64,000 bases of DNA from Desmodus rotundus (GCF_022682495.2 NW_026527544.1:62001-126000), one strand, 5' to 3'; positions 48,111-63,100 are shown, counted from the stretch's first letter. Numbers and translations: made by a program. Notes: generated from the sequence alone by a model not told the origin.

Positions 48111-51100
48111 GAATCTAGAATCTTGTGTTGCGGGTTCTGAGCACAATGGCCTCCTGAGATAAGCGGTTTCCTAGGATACGGTTTCCAAGGATACGGTTGC
48201 CTTGGATACTGCATTCTAGAATGCGGTGTGTCAGGATCTAGAATCTTGTGTTGCGGGTTCTGAGCACAATGGCCTCCAGAGTAAGCCGTTTCCTAGGATA
48301 CGGTTTCCAAGGACACGGTGCCTTGGTTACTGCATTCTAGAATGTGGTGTGTCAGGATCTAGAATCTTGTGGTGCGGGTTCTGAGCACAACGGCCTCCTG
48401 AGATAAGCGGTTTCCTAGGATACGGTTTCCAAGGATACGGTTGCCTTGGTTACTGCATTCTAGAATGCGGTGTGTCAGGATCTAGAATCTTGTGGTGCGG
48501 GTTCTGAGCACAATGGCCTCCTGAGATAAGCGGTTCCCTGGATACGGTTTCCAAGGATACGGTTGCCTTGGATAATGCATTCTAGAATGCGGTGTGTCAG
48601 GATCTAGAATCTTGTGGTGCGGGTGCTGAGCACAATGGCCTCCTGAGATAAGCGGTTTCCTAGGATACGGTTTCCAAGGATACGGTTGCCTTGGTTACTG
48701 CATTCAGGAACGCGGTGTGTCAGGATCTAGAATCTTGTGGTGCCGGTTCTGAGCACAACGGCCTCCTGAGATAAGCGGTTTCCTAGGATACGGTTTCCAA
48801 GGATACGGTTGCCTTGGATACTGCATTCTAGAATGCGGTGTGTCAGGATCTAGAATCTTGTGGTGCGGGTTCTGAGCACAATGGCCTCCAGAGTAAGCCG
48901 CTTCCTAGGATTCGGTTTCCAAGGATACGGTGCCTTGGTTACTGCATTCTAGAATGCGGTGTGTCAGGATCTAGAATCTTGTGGTGCGGGTTCTGAGCAC
49001 AACGGCCTCCTGAGATAAGCAGTTTCCTAGGATACGGTTTCCAAGGATACGGTTGCCTTGGATACTGCATTCTAGAATGCGGTGTGTCAGGATCTAGAAT
49101 CTTGTGGTGCGGGTTCTGAGCACAATGGCCTCCTGAGATAAGCGGTTTCCTAGGATACGGTTTCCAAGGATACGGTTGCCTTGGATACTGCATTCTAGAA
49201 TGCGGTGTGTCAGGATCTAGAATCTTGTGGTGCGGGTTCTGAGCACAATGGCCTCCAGAGTAAGCCGCTTCCTAGGATACGGTTTCCAAGGATACGGTGC
49301 CTTGGTTACTGCATTCTAGAATGTGGTGTGTCAGGATCTAGAATCTTGTGGTGCGGGTTCTGAGCACAACGGCCTCCTGAGATAAGCGGTTTCCTAGGAT
49401 ACGGTTTCCAAGGATACGGTTGCCTTGGTTACTGCATTCTAGAATGCGGTGTGTCAGGATCTAGAATCTTGTGGTGCGGGTTCTGAGCACAACGGCCTCC
49501 TGAGATAAGCGGTTTCCTAGGATACGGTTTCCAAGGATACGGTTGCCTTGGTTACTGCATTCTAGAATGCGGTGTGTCAGGATCTAGAACTTGTGGTGCG
49601 GGTTCTGAGCACAACGGCCTCCTGAGATAAGCGGTTTCCTAGGATACGGGTTCCAAGGATACGGTTGCCTTGGTTACTGCATTCTAGAATGCGGTGTGTC
49701 AGGATCTAGAATCTTGTGGTGCGGGTTCTGAGCACAACGGCCTCCTGAGATAAGCGGTTTCCTAGGATACGGTTTCCAAGGATACGGTTGCCTTGGATAC
49801 TGCATTCTAGAATTCGGTGTGTCAGGATCTAGAATCTTGTGGTGCGGGTTCTGAGCACAATGGCCTCCTGAGATAAGCCGTTTCCTAGGATACGGTTTCC
49901 AAGGATACGGTTGCCTTGGATACTGCATTCTAGAATGCGGTGTGTCAGGATCTAGAATCTTGTGGTGCGGGTTCTGAGCACAATGGCCTCCTGAGATAAG
50001 CGGTTCCCTGGATACGGTTTCCAAGGATACGGTTGCCTTGGATACTGCATTCTAGAATGCGGTGTGTCAGGATCTAGAATCTTGTGGTGCGGGTGCTGAG
50101 CACAATGGCCTCCAGGGTAAGCCGTTTCCTAGGATACGGTTTCCAAGGATACGGTGCCTTGGTTACTGCATTCTAGAATGCGGTGTGTCAGGATCTAGAA
50201 TCTTGTGGTGCGGGTTCTGAGCACAATGGCCTCCTGAGATAAGCGGTTCCCTGGATACGGTTTCCAAGGATACGGTTGCCTTGGATACTGCATTCTAGAA
50301 TGAGGTGTGTCAGGATCTAGAATCTTGTGGTGCGGGTGATGAGCACAATGGCCTCCTGAGATAAGCGGTTTCCTAGGATACGGTTTCCAAGGATACGGTT
50401 GCCTTGGTTACTGCATTCAGGAATGCGGTGTGTCAGGATCTAGAATCTTGTGGTGCGGGTTCTGAGCACAACGGCCTCCTGAGATAAGCGGTTTCCTAGG
50501 ATACGGTTTCCAAGGATACGGTTGCCTTGGTTACTGCATTCTAGAATGCGGTGTGTCAGGATCTAGAATCTTGTGGTGCGGGTTCTGAGCACAATGGCCT
50601 CCTGAGATAAGCGGTTTCCTAGGATACGGTTTCCAAGGATACGGTTGCCTTGGTTACTGCATTCTAGAATGCGGTGTGTCAGGATCTAGAATCTTGTGGT
50701 GCGGGTTCTGAGCACAACGGCCTCCTGAGATAAGCGGTTTCCTAGGATACGGTTTCCAAGGATACGGTTGCCTTGGATACTGCATTCTAGAATTCGGTGT
50801 GTCAGGATCTAGAATCTTGTGGTGCGGGTTCTGAGCACAATGGCCTCCTGAGATAAGCCGTTTCCTAGGATACGGTTTCCAAGGATACGGTTGCCTTGGA
50901 TACTGCATTCTAGAATGCGGTGTGTCAGGATCTAGAATCTTGTGGTGCGGGTTCTGAGCACAATGGCCTCCTGAGATAAGCGGTTTCCTAGCATACGGTT
51001 TCCAAGGATACGGTTGCCTTGGATACTGCATTCTAGAATGCGGTGTGTCAGGATCTAGAATCTTGTGTTGCGGGTTCTGAGCACAATGGCCTCCAGGGTA

Positions 51101-51547
51101 AGCCGTTTCCTAGGATACGGTTTCCAAGGATACGGTGCCTTGGATACTGCATTCTAGAATTCGGTGTGTCAGGATCTAGAATCTTGTGGTGCGGGTTCTG
51201 AGCACAATGGCCTCCTGAGATAAGCGGTTTCCTAGCATACGGTTTCCAAGGATACGGTTGCCTTGGATACTGCATTCTAGAATTCGGTGTGTCAGGATCT
51301 AGAATCTTGTGGTGCGGGTTCTGAGCACAATGGCCTCCTGAGATAAGCGGTTTCCTAGCATACGGTTTCCAAGGATACGGTTGCCTTGGTTACTGCATTC
51401 TAGAATGCGGTGTGTCAGGATCTAGAATCTTGTGGTGCGGGTTCTGAGCACAATGGCCTCCTGAGATAAGCGGTTTCCTAGGATACGGTTTCCAAGGATA
51501 CGGTTGCCTTGGATACTGCATTCTAGAATGCGGTGTATCAGGATCTA
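48111..51547. repeat. Uniform monomers completing the first 5,633 bp unit
   Basis: Domain-2-like monomers with GGTTCCCTGGATACGG, CATTCAGGAACGCGG, GAATGAGGTGTGTC, CTAGAATTCGG and CTAGCATACGG marks. One monomer (near 49,585) has a two-base loss giving CTAGAACTTGTGG, shared by the second unit. Nothing gene-like seen. Confidence 0.85.
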
Positions 51548-54500
51548 GAATCTTGTGGTGCGGGTTCTGAGCACAACGGCCTCCTGAGATAAGCGGTTTC
51601 CTAGGATACGGTTTCCAAGGATACGGTTGCCTTGGTTACTGCATTCTAGAATGCGGTGTGTCAGGATCTAGAATCTTGTGGTGCGGGTTCTGAGCACAAT
51701 GGCCTCCAGATATAAGCGGTTTCCTAGGATACGGTTTCCAAGGATACGGTTGCCTCTTATTCTGCATTCTAGAATGTGGTGTGTCAGAATCCAGAATCTT
51801 GAGAGATGGGTTCTACGCACAATGGTCTACAGATATAAGCGGGTTCCTACGATTCGGTTTCCAAGGATACTGTTGCCTTGGATACTGCATTCTAGAAAGT
51901 GGTGTGTCAGGGTCTAGAATCTTGTGGGAAAGGATCTGAGCACAATGGTCTCCAGGGATACGCGGTTTACTAGGATTCGGTCCTCAAGGATACGGTTGCC
52001 TTGCATACGGCTTTCTAGATTGTGGAGTTCAGGATCTATAATCTTGTGCGCCGGGTTCTGAGCACAATAGTCTCCAGGGATACGCGGTTTTCTAGAATAC
52101 GGTTTCCAGGATACGGTTGCCATGGACACGGCGTTTTAGAATGTGGTGTGTCAGAATCTAGAATCTTGTGAGACGGGATCATTGCACAATGGTCTCCAGG
52201 GATACGTGGTTTAGTAGAATACTGTCCCTAACGATACGGTTACCTTGCATACGGCTTTCTAGAATGTGGAGTTCAGGATCCAGAATCTTGTGGGCCGGGT
52301 TCAGAGCACAATAGTCCACAGGGATACGCGGTTTCCTAGGTTACAGACTCCAAGGATACGGTTGGCTTGCATACGGCGTTCTAGAATGTGGTGTGTCAGG
52401 ATCTAGAATCCTTTGGGGCGGGTCTGAGCAAAATGGCCTCCATATATAAGCGGTTTCCTAGGATACGGTTTCCTAGGATACGGTTGCCTTGGATACTGCA
52501 TTCTAGAATGCGGTGTGTCAGGATCTAGAATCTTCTGGGGCGCGTTCTGAGCACAATGGCCTCCATATATAAGCGGTTTCCTAGGATACGTTTTCCAAGG
52601 ATACGGTTGCCTTGGCTACGGCGTTCTAGAATGTGGTGTGTCAGGATATAGAATCTTGTTAGACGTGTTCTGAGCACAATGGTCTCCAGAGTAAGCGGTT
52701 TCCTAGGATACGGTTTCCAGGATACGGTTGCCGTGGACACGGCGTTCTGGAATGTGGTGTGTCAGGATCTAGAATATTGTTGGGCGGGTTCAGAGAACAA
52801 TAGTCTACAGGAATACGCGGTTTCATAGGATACTGACTCCAAGAATACGGTTGCCTTGCATACGGCGTTCTAGCATGTGGTGTGTCCGGATCTAGAATCT
52901 TGGGAACAGATTCTGAAAACAATAGTCTCCAGAGATAAGTGGTTTCCTTAGATACGGGTTCCAAGGATACGGTTGCCTTGGATATGGCGTTCTAGAATGT
53001 GGTGTGTCAGGATCTAGAATCTTGTGGTGCGGGTTCTGAGCACAATGGCTTCCTGAGGTAAGCGGTTTCCTAGGATACGGTTTCCAAGGATACGGTTGCC
53101 TTGTATACTCCATTCTAGAATGCGGTTTGTCAGAATCTAGAATCGTTTGGTGCGGGTTCTGAGCACTATGATCTCCAGAGTAAGCGGTTTCCTAGGATAC
53201 GGTTTCCAAGGATACGGTTGCCTTGGATAGTGCATTCTAGAATGCGGTGTGTCAGGATCTAGAATGTTGTGGTGCCGGTTCTGAGCACAATGGCCTCCTG
53301 AGAAAAGCGGTTTCGTAGGACACGGTTTCCAAGGATACGTTTGCCTTGGATATGGCGTTCTAGAATGTGGTGTGTCAGGATCTAGAATCTTGTGGTGGGG
53401 GTTCTGAGCACAATGGCCTCCTGAGACAAGCGGTTCCTATGATACGGTTTTCAAGGATACGGTTGCCTTGGATATGGCGTTCTAGAATGTGGTGTGTCAG
53501 GATCTAGAATCTTGTGGTGCGGGTTCTGAGGACAATGGCCTCCTGAGATAAGCGGTTGCTATGATACGGTTTCCAAGAATACGGTTGCCTTGGATATGGC
53601 GTTCTAGAATGTGGAGTGTCAGGATCTAGAATCTTGTGGTGCGGGTTCTGAGTACAATGGCCTCCTGAGATAAGCGCTTCCTATGATACGGTTTCCAAGG
53701 ATACGGTTGCCTTGGATACTGCATTCTAGAATGCGGTGTGTCAGAATCTAGAATCTTGTGTTGCGGGTTCTGAGCACAATGGCCTCCTGAGATAAGCGGT
53801 TTCCTAGGATACGGTTTCCAAGGATACGGTTGCCTTGGATACTGCATTCTAGAATGCGGTGTGTCAGGATCTAGAATCTTGTGTTGTGGGTTCTGAGCAC
53901 AATGGCCTCCAGAGTAAGCCGTTTCCTAGGATACGGTTTCCAAGGACACGGTGCCTTGGTTACTGCATTCTAGAATGTGGTGTGTCAGGATCTAGAATCT
54001 TGTGGTGCGGGTTCTGAGCACAACGGCCTCCTGAGATAAGCGGTTTCCTAGGATACGGTTTCCAAGGATACGGTTGCCTTGGTTACTGCATTCTAGAATG
54101 CGGTGTGTCAGGATCTAGAATCTTGTGGTGCGGGTTCTGAGCACAATGGCCTCCTGAGATAAGCGGTTCCCTGGATACGGTTTCCAAGGATACGGTTGCC
54201 TTGGATACTGCATTCTAGAATGCGGTGTGTCAGGATCTAGAATCTTGTGGTGCGGGTGCTGAGCACAATGGCCTCCTGAGATAAGCGGTTTCCTTGGATA
54301 CGGTTTCCAAGGATACGGTTGCCTTGGTTACTGCATTCAGGAACGCGGTGTGTCAGGATCTAGAATCTTGTGGTGCGGGTTCTGAGCACAACGGCCTCCT
54401 GAGATAAGCGGTTTCCTAGGATACGGTTTCCAAGGATACGGTTGCCTTGGATACTGCATTCTAGAATGCGGTGTGTCAGGATCTAGAATCTTGTGGTGCG

Positions 54501-57180
54501 GGTTCTGAGCACAATGGCCTCCAGAGTAAGCCGCTTCCTAGGATTCGGTTTCCAAGGATACGGTGCCTTGGTTACTGCATTCTAGAATGCGGTGTGTCAG
54601 GATCTAGAATCTTGTGGTGCGGGTTCTGAGCACAACGGCCTCCTGAGATAAGCAGTTTCCTAGGATACGGTTTCCAAGGATACGGTTGCCTTGGATACTG
54701 CATTCTAGAATGCGGTGTGTCAGGATCTAGAATCTTGTGGTGCGGGTTCTGAGCACAATGGCCTCCTGAGATAAGCGGTTTCCTAGGATACGGTTTCCAA
54801 GGATACGGTTGCCTTGGATACTGCATTCTAGAATGCGGTGTGTCAGGATCTAGAATCTTGTGGTGCGGGTTCTGAGCACAATGGCCTCCAGAGTAAGCCG
54901 CTTCCTAGGATACGGTTTCCAAGGATACGGTGCCTTGGTTACTGCATTCTAGAATGTGGTGTGTCAGGATCTAGAATCTTGTGGTGCGGGTTCTGAGCAC
55001 AACGGCCTCCTGAGATAAGCGGTTTCCTAGGATACGGTTTCCAAGGATACGGTTGCCTTGGTTACTGCATTCTAGAATGCGGTGTGTCAGGATCTAGAAT
55101 CTTGTGGTGCGGGTTCTGAGCACAACGGCCTCCTGAGATAAGCGGTTTCCTAGGATACGGTTTCCAAGGATACGGTTGCCTTGGTTACTGCATTCTAGAA
55201 TGCGGTGTGTCAGGATCTAGAACTTGTGGTGCGGGTTCTGAGCACAACGGCCTCCTGAGATAAGCGGTTTCCTAGGATACGGGTTCCAAGGATACGGTTG
55301 CCTTGGTTACTGCATTCTAGAATGCGGTGTGTCAGGATCTAGAATCTTGTGGTGCGGGTTCTGAGCACAACGGCCTCCTGAGATAAGCGGTTTCCTAGGA
55401 TACGGTTTCCAAGGATACGGTTGCCTTGGATACTGCATTCTAGAATTCGGTGTGTCAGGATCTAGAATCTTGTGGTGCGGGTTCTGAGCACAATGGCCTC
55501 CTGAGATAAGCCGTTTCCTAGGATACGGTTTCCAAGGATACGGTTGCCTTGGATACTGCATTCTAGAATGCGGTGTGTCAGGATCTAGAATCTTGTGGTG
55601 CGGGTTCTGAGCACAATGGCCTCCTGAGATAAGCGGTTCCCTGGATACGGTTTCCAAGGATACGGTTGCCTTGGATACTGCATTCTAGAATGCGGTGTGT
55701 CAGGATCTAGAATCTTGTGGTGCGGGTGCTGAGCACAATGGCCTCCAGGGTAAGCCGTTTCCTAGGATACGGTTTCCAAGGATACGGTGCCTTGGTTACT
55801 GCATTCTAGAATGCGGTGTGTCAGGATCTAGAATCTTGTGGTGCGGGTTCTGAGCACAATGGCCTCCTGAGATAAGCGGTTCCCTGGATACGGTTTCCAA
55901 GGATACGGTTGCCTTGGATACTGCATTCTAGAATGAGGTGTGTCAGGATCTAGAATCTTGTGGTGCGGGTGATGAGCACAATGGCCTCATGAGATAAGCG
56001 GTTTCCTAGGATACGGTTTCCAAGGATACGGTTGCCTTGGTTACTGCATTCAGGAATGCGGTGTGTCAGGATCTAGAATCTTGTGGTGCGGGTTCTGAGC
56101 ACAACGGCCTCCTGAGATAAGCGGTTTCCTAGGATACGGTTTCCAAGGATACGGTTGCCTTGGTTACTGCATTCTAGAATGCGGTGTGTCAGGATCTAGA
56201 ATCTTGTGGTGCGGGTTCTGAGCACAATGGCCTCCTGAGATAAGCGGTTTCCTAGGATACGGTTTCCAAGGATACGGTTGCCTTGGTTACTGCATTCTAG
56301 AATGCGGTGTGTCAGGATCTAGAATCTTGTGGTGCGGGTTCTGAGCACAACGGCCTCCTGAGATAAGCGGTTTCCTAGGATACGGTTTCCAAGGATACGG
56401 TTGCCTTGGATACTGCATTCTAGAATTCGGTGTGTCAGGATCTAGAATCTTGTGGTGCGGGTTCTGAGCACAATGGCCTCCTGAGATAAGCCGTTTCCTA
56501 GGATACGGTTTCCAAGGATACGGTTGCCTTGGATACTGCATTCTAGAATGCGGTGTGTCAGGATCTAGAATCTTGTGGTGCGGGTTCTGAGCACAATGGC
56601 CTCCTGAGATAAGCGGTTTCCTAGCATACGGTTTCCAAGGATACGGTTGCCTTGGATACTGCATTCTAGAATGCGGTGTGTCAGGATCTAGAATCTTGTG
56701 TTGCGGGTTCTGAGCACAATGGCCTCCAGGGTAAGCCGTTTCCTAGGATACGGTTTCCAAGGATACGGTGCCTTGGATACTGCATTCTAGAATTCGGTGT
56801 GTCAGGATCTAGAATCTTGTGGTGCGGGTTCTGAGCACAATGGCCTCCTGAGATAAGCGGTTTCCTAGCATACGGTTTCCAAGGATACGGTTGCCTTGGA
56901 TACTGCATTCTAGAATTCGGTGTGTCAGGATCTAGAATCTTGTGGTGCGGGTTCTGAGCACAATGGCCTCCTGAGATAAGCGGTTTCCTAGCATACGGTT
57001 TCCAAGGATACGGTTGCCTTGGTTACTGCATTCTAGAATGCGGTGTGTCAGGATCTAGAATCTTGTGGTGCGGGTTCTGAGCACAATGGCCTCCTGAGAT
57101 AAGCGGTTTCCTAGGATACGGTTTCCAAGGATACGGTTGCCTTGGATACTGCATTCTAGAATGCGGTGTATCAGGATCTA
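51548..57180. repeat. 5,633 bp repeat unit, copy 2
   Basis: Matches copy 1 base for base except for at least six substitutions that I could locate (copy 1/copy 2): 46,614/52,247, 48,254/53,887, 48,575/54,208, 48,662/54,295, 48,744/54,377 and 50,356/55,989. That is about 0.1% difference. It ends where CACAAAGGCC and GCGGTTCCCTGG replace the sequence seen after copy 1. Confidence 0.92.
51701..53743. repeat. Diverged monomer block, copy 2
   Basis: The second copy of the 46,068-48,110 block, with the same monomer order and the same private variants. The C-D-E-like trio lies at 52,681-53,046. One base differs in the most diverged part (52,247, G versus T at 46,614). Confidence 0.92.
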
Positions 57181-60100
57181 GAATCTTGTGGTGCGGGTTC
57201 TGAGCACAAAGGCCTCCTGAGATAAGCGGTTCCCTGGATACGGTTTCCAAGGATACGGTTGCCTTGGATACTGCATTCTAGAATGAGGTGTGTCAGGATC
57301 TAGAATCTTGTGGTGCGGGTGATGAGCACAATGGCCTCCTGAGATAAGCGGTTTCCTAGGATACGGGTTCCAAGGATACGGTTGCCTTGGTTACTGCATT
57401 CAGGAATGCGGTGTGTCAGGATCTAGAATCTTGTGGTGCGGGTTCTGAGCACAACGGCCTCCTGAGATAAGCGGTTTCCTAGGATACGGTTTCCAAGGAT
57501 ACGGTTGCCTTGGTTACTGCATTCAGGAATGCGGTGTGTCAGGATCTAGAATCTTGTGGTGCGGGTTCTGAGCACAACGGCCTCCTGAGATAAGCGGTTT
57601 CCTAGGATACGGTTTCCAAGGATACGGTTGCCTTGGATACTGCATTCTAGAATTCGGTGTGTCAGGATCTAGAATCTTGTGGTGCGGGTTCTGAGCACAA
57701 TGGCCTCCTGAGATAAGCCGTTTCCTAGGATACGGTTTCCAAGGATACGGTTGCCTTGGATACTGCATTCTAGAATGCGGTGTGTCAGGATCTAGAATCT
57801 TGTGGTGCGGGTTCTGAGCACAATGGCCTCCTGAGATAAGCGGTTTCCTAGCATACGGTTTCCAAGGATACGGTTGCCTTGGATACTGCATTCTAGAATG
57901 CGGTGTGTCAGGATCTAGAATCTTGTGTTGCGGGTTCTGAGCACAATGGCCTCCAGGGTAAGCCGTTTCCTAGGATACGGTTTCCAAGGATACGGTGCCT
58001 TGGATACTGCATTCTAGAATTCGGTGTGTCAGGATCTAGAATCTTGTGGTGCGGGTTCTGAGCACAATGGCCTCCTGAGATAAGCGGTTTCCTAGCATAC
58101 GGTTTCCAAGGATACGGTTGCCTTGGATACTGCATTCTAGAATTCGGTGTGTCAGGATCTAGAATCTTGTGGTGCGGGTTCTGAGCACAATGGCCTCATG
58201 AGATAAGCGGTTTCCTAGCATACGGTTTCCAAGGATACGGTTGCCTTGGTTACTGCATTCTAGAATGCGGTGTGTCAGGATCTAGAATCTTGTGGTGCGG
58301 GTTCTGAGCACAATGGCCTCCTGAGATAAGCGGTTTCCTAGGATACGGTTTCCAAGGATACGGTTGCCTTGGTTACTGCATTCTAGAATGCGGTGTGTCA
58401 GGATCTAGAATCTTGTGGTGCGGGTTCTGAGCACAACGGCCTCCTGAGATAAGCGGTTTCCTAGGATACGGTTTCCAAGGATACGGTTGCCTTGGATACT
58501 GCATTCTAGAATTCGGTGTGTCAGGATCTAGAATCTTGTGGTGCGGGTGATGAGCACAATGGCCTCCTGAGATAAGCGGTTTCCTAGGATACGGTTTCCA
58601 AGGATACGGTTGCCTTGGTTACTGCATTCAGGAATGCGGTGTGTCAGGATCTAGAATCTTGTGGTGCGGGTTCTGAGCACAACGGCCTCCTGAGATAAGC
58701 GGTTTCCTAGGATACGGTTTCCAAGGATACGGTTGCCTTGGTTACTGCATTCTAGAATGCGGTGTGTCAGGATCTAGAATCTTGTGGTGCGGGTTCTGAG
58801 CACAATGGCCTCCTGAGATAAGCGGTTTCCTAGGATACGGTTTCCAAGGATACGGTTGCCTTGGTTACTGCATTCTAGAATGCGGTGTGTCAGGATCTAG
58901 AATCTTGTGGTGCGGGTTCTGAGCACAACGGCCTCCTGAGATAAGCGGTTTCCTAGGATACGGTTTCCAAGGATACGGTTGCCTTGGATACTGCATTCTA
59001 GAATTCGGTGTGTCAGGATCTAGAATCTTGTGGTGCGGGTTCTGAGCACAATGGCCTCCTGAGATAAGCCGTTTCCTAGGATACGGTTTCCAAGGATACG
59101 GTTGCCTTGGATACTGCATTCTAGAATGCGGTGTGTCAGGATCTAGAATCTTGTGGTGCGGGTTCTGAGCACAATGGCCTCCTGAGATAAGCGGTTTCCT
59201 AGCATACGGTTTCCAAGGATACGGTTGCCTTGGATACTGCATTCTAGAATGCGGTGTGTCAGGATCTAGAATCTTGTGTTGCGGGTTCTGAGCACAATGG
59301 CCTCCAGGGTAAGCCGTTTCCTAGGATACGGTTTCCAAGGATACGGTGCCTTGGATACTGCATTCTAGAATTCGGTGTGTCAGGATCTAGAATCTTGTGG
59401 TGCGGGTTCTGAGCACAATGGCCTCCTGAGATAAGCGGTTTCCTAGCATACGGTTTCCAAGGATACGGTTGCCTTGGATACTGCATTCTAGAATTCGGTG
59501 TGTCAGGATCTAGAATCTTGTGGTGCGGGTTCTGAGCACAATGGCCTCCTGAGATAAGCGGTTTCCTAGCATACGGTTTCCAAGGATACGGTTGCCTTGG
59601 TTACTGCATTCTAGAATGCGGTGTGTCAGGATCTAGAATCTTGTGGTGCGGGTTCTGAGCACAATGGCCTCCTGAGATAAGCGGTTTCCTAGGATACGGT
59701 TTCCAAGGATACGGTTGCCTTGGATACTGCATTCTAGAATGCGGTGTATCAGGATCTAGAATCTTGTGGTTCGGGTTCTGAGCACAAAGGTCTCCTGAGA
59801 TAAGCGGTTCCCTGGATACGGTTTCCAAGGATACGGTTGCCTTGGATACTGCATTCTAGAATGAGGTGTGTCAGGATCTAGAATCTTGTGGTGCGGGTGA
59901 TGAGCACAATGGCCTCCTGAGATAAGCGGTTTCCTAGGATACGGTTTCCAAGGATACGGTTGCCTTGGTTACTGCATTCAGGAATGCGGTGTGTCAGGAT
60001 CTAGAATCTTGTGGTGCGGGTTCTGAGCACAACGGCCTCCTGAGATAAGCGGTTTCCTAGGATACGGTTTCCAAGGATACGGTTGCCTTGGTTACTGCAT

Positions 60101-63100
60101 TCTAGAATGCGGTGTGTCAGGATCTAGAATCTTGTGGTGCGGGTTCTGAGCACAATGGCCTCCTGAGATAAGCGGTTTCCTAGGATACGGTTTCCAAGGA
60201 TACGGTTGCCTTGGTTACTGCATTCTAGAATGCGGTGTGTCAGGATCTAGAATCTTGTGGTGCGGGTTCTGAGCACAACGGCCTCCTGAGATAAGCGGTT
60301 TCCTAGGATACGGTTTCCAAGGATACGGTTGCCTTGGATACTGCATTCTAGAATTCGGTGTGTCAGGATCTAGAATCTTGTGGTGCGGGTTCTGAGCACA
60401 ATGGCCTCCTGAGATAAGCCGTTTCCTAGGATACGGTTTCCAAGGATACGGTTGCCTTGGATACTGCATTCTAGAATGCGGTGTGTCAGGATCTAGAATC
60501 TTGTGGTGCGGGTTCTGAGCACAATGGCCTCCTGAGATAAGCGGTTTCCTAGCATACGGTTTCCAAGGATACGGTTGCCTTGGATACTGCATTCTAGAAT
60601 GCGGTGTGTCAGGATCTAGAATCTTGTGTTGCGGGTTTGAGCACAATGGCCTCCAGGGTAAGCCGTTTCCTAGGATACGGTTTCCAAGGATACGGTGCCT
60701 TGGATACTGCATTCTAGAATTCGGTGTGTCAGGATCTAGAATCTTGTGGTGCGGGTTCTGAGCACAATGGCCTCCTGAGATAAGCGGTTTCCTAGCATAC
60801 GGTTTCCAAGGATACGGTTGCCTTGGATACTGCATTCTAGAATTCGGTGTGTCAGGATCTAGAATCTTGTGGTGCGGGTTCTGAGCACAATGGCCTCCTG
60901 AGATAAGCGGTTTCCTAGCATACGGTTTCCAAGGATACGGTTGCCTTGGTTACTGCATTCTAGAATGCGGTGTGTCAGGATCTAGAATCTTGTGGTGCGG
61001 GTTCTGAGCACAATGGCCTCCTGAGATAAGCGGTTTCCTAGGATACGGTTTCCAAGGATACGGTTGCCTTGGATACTGCATTCTAGAATGCGGTGTATCA
61101 GGATCTAGAATCTTGTGGTGCGGGTTCTGAGCACAACGGCCTCCTGAGATAAGCGGTTTCCTAGGATACGGTTTCCAAGGATACGGTTGCCTTGGATACT
61201 GCATTCTAGAATTCGGTGTGTCAGGATCTAGAATCTTGTGGTGCGGGTTCTGAGCACAATGGCCTCCTGAGATAAGCCGTTTCCTAGGATACGGTTTCCA
61301 AGGATACGGTTGCCTTGGATACTGCATTCTAGAATGCGGTGTGTCAGGATCTAGAATCTTGTGTTGCGGGTTCTGAGCACAATGGCCTCCAGAGTAAGCC
61401 GTTTCCTAGGATACGGTTTCCAAGGATACGGTGCCTTGGTTACTGCATTCTAGAATGCGGTGTGTCAGGATCTAGAATCTTGTGGTGCGGGTTCTGAGCA
61501 CAACGGCCTCCTGAGATAAGCGGTTTCCTAGGATACGGTTTCCAAGGATACGGTTGCCTTGGTTACTGCATTCTAGAATGCGGTGTGTCAGGATCTAGAA
61601 TCTCGTGGTGCCGGTTATGAGCACAACGGCCTCTTGAGATAAGCGGTTTCCTAGGATACGGTTTCCAAGGATACGGTTGCCTTGGATACTGCATTCTAGA
61701 ATGCGCTGTGTCAGGATCTAGAATCTTGTGGTGCGGGTTCTGAGCACAATGGCCTCCTGAGATAAGCGGGTTCCTAGGATACGGTTTCCAAGTATACGGT
61801 TGCCTTGGATACTGCATTCTAGAATGTGGTGTGTCAGGATCTAGAATCTTGTGTTGCGGGTTCTGAGCACAATGGCCTCCAGAGTAAGCCGTTTCCTAGG
61901 ATACGGTTTCCAAGGATACGGTGCCTTGGTTACTGCATTCTAGAATGCGGTGTGTCAGGATCTAGAATCTTGTGGTGCGGGTTCTGAGCACAATGGCCTC
62001 CTGAGATAAGCGGTTTCCTAGGATACGGTTTCCAAGGATACGGTTGCCTTGGATACTGCATTCTAGAATGCGGTGTGTCAGTATCTAGAATCTTGTGGTG
62101 CGGGTTCTGAGCACAATGGCCTCCTGAGATAAGCGGTTTCCTAGGATACGGTTTCCAAGGATACGGTTGCCTTGGATACTGCATTCTAGAATGCGGTGTG
62201 TCAGGATCTAGAATCTTGTGGTGCGGGTTCTGAGCACAATGGCCTCCTGAGATAAGCGGTTTCCTAGGATACGGTTTCCAAGGATACGGTTGCCTTGGTT
62301 ACTGCATTCTAGAATGCGGTGTGTCAGGATCTAGAATCTTGTGGTGCGGGTTCTGAGCACAATGGCCTCCTGAGATAAGCGGTTTCCTAGGATACGGTTT
62401 CCAAGGATACGGTTGCCTTGGTTACTGCATTCTAGAATGCGGTGTGTCAGGATCTAGAATCTTGTGGTGCGGGTTCTGAGCACAACGGCCTCCTGAGATA
62501 AGCGGTTTCCTAGGATACGGTTTCCAAGGATACGGTTGCCTTGGATACTGCATTCTAGAATTCGGTGTGTCAGGATCTAGAATCTTGTGGTGCGGGTTCT
62601 GAGCACAATGGCCTCCTGAGATAAGCCGTTTCCTAGGATACGGTTTCCAAGGATACGGTTGCCTTGGATACTGCATTCTAGAATTCGGTGTGTCAGGATC
62701 TAGAATCTTGTGGTGCGGGTTCTGAGCACAATGGCCTCCTGAGATAAGCGGTTTCCTAGCATACGGTTTCCAAGGATACGGTTGCCTTGGATACTGCATT
62801 CTAGAATGCGGTGTGTCAGGATCTAGAATCTTGTGTTGCGGGTTCTGAGCACAATGGCCTCCAGGGTAAGCCGTTTCCTAGGATACGGTTTCCAAGGATA
62901 CGGTGCCTTGGATACTGCATTCTAGAATTCGGTGTGTCAGGATCTAGAATCTTGTGGTGCGGGTTCTGAGCACAATGGCCTCCTGAGATAAGCGGTTTCC
63001 TAGCATACGGTTTCCAAGGATACGGTTGCCTTGGATACTGCATTCTAGAATTCGGTGTGTCAGGATCTAGAATCTTGTGGTGCGGGTTCTGAGCACAATG

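Larger units (their letters stand above)
45915..51547. repeat. 5,633 bp repeat unit, copy 1 (46 monomers)
   Basis: This unit contains the diverged block (46,068-48,110) and then more uniform monomers. It recurs at an offset of exactly 5,633 bp. Breakpoints are placed where the flanks stop matching: the left neighbour is a CCAGAGTAAGCC monomer here but a GTATCAGG monomer before copy 2. They are uncertain by about 100 bp. Confidence 0.9.
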
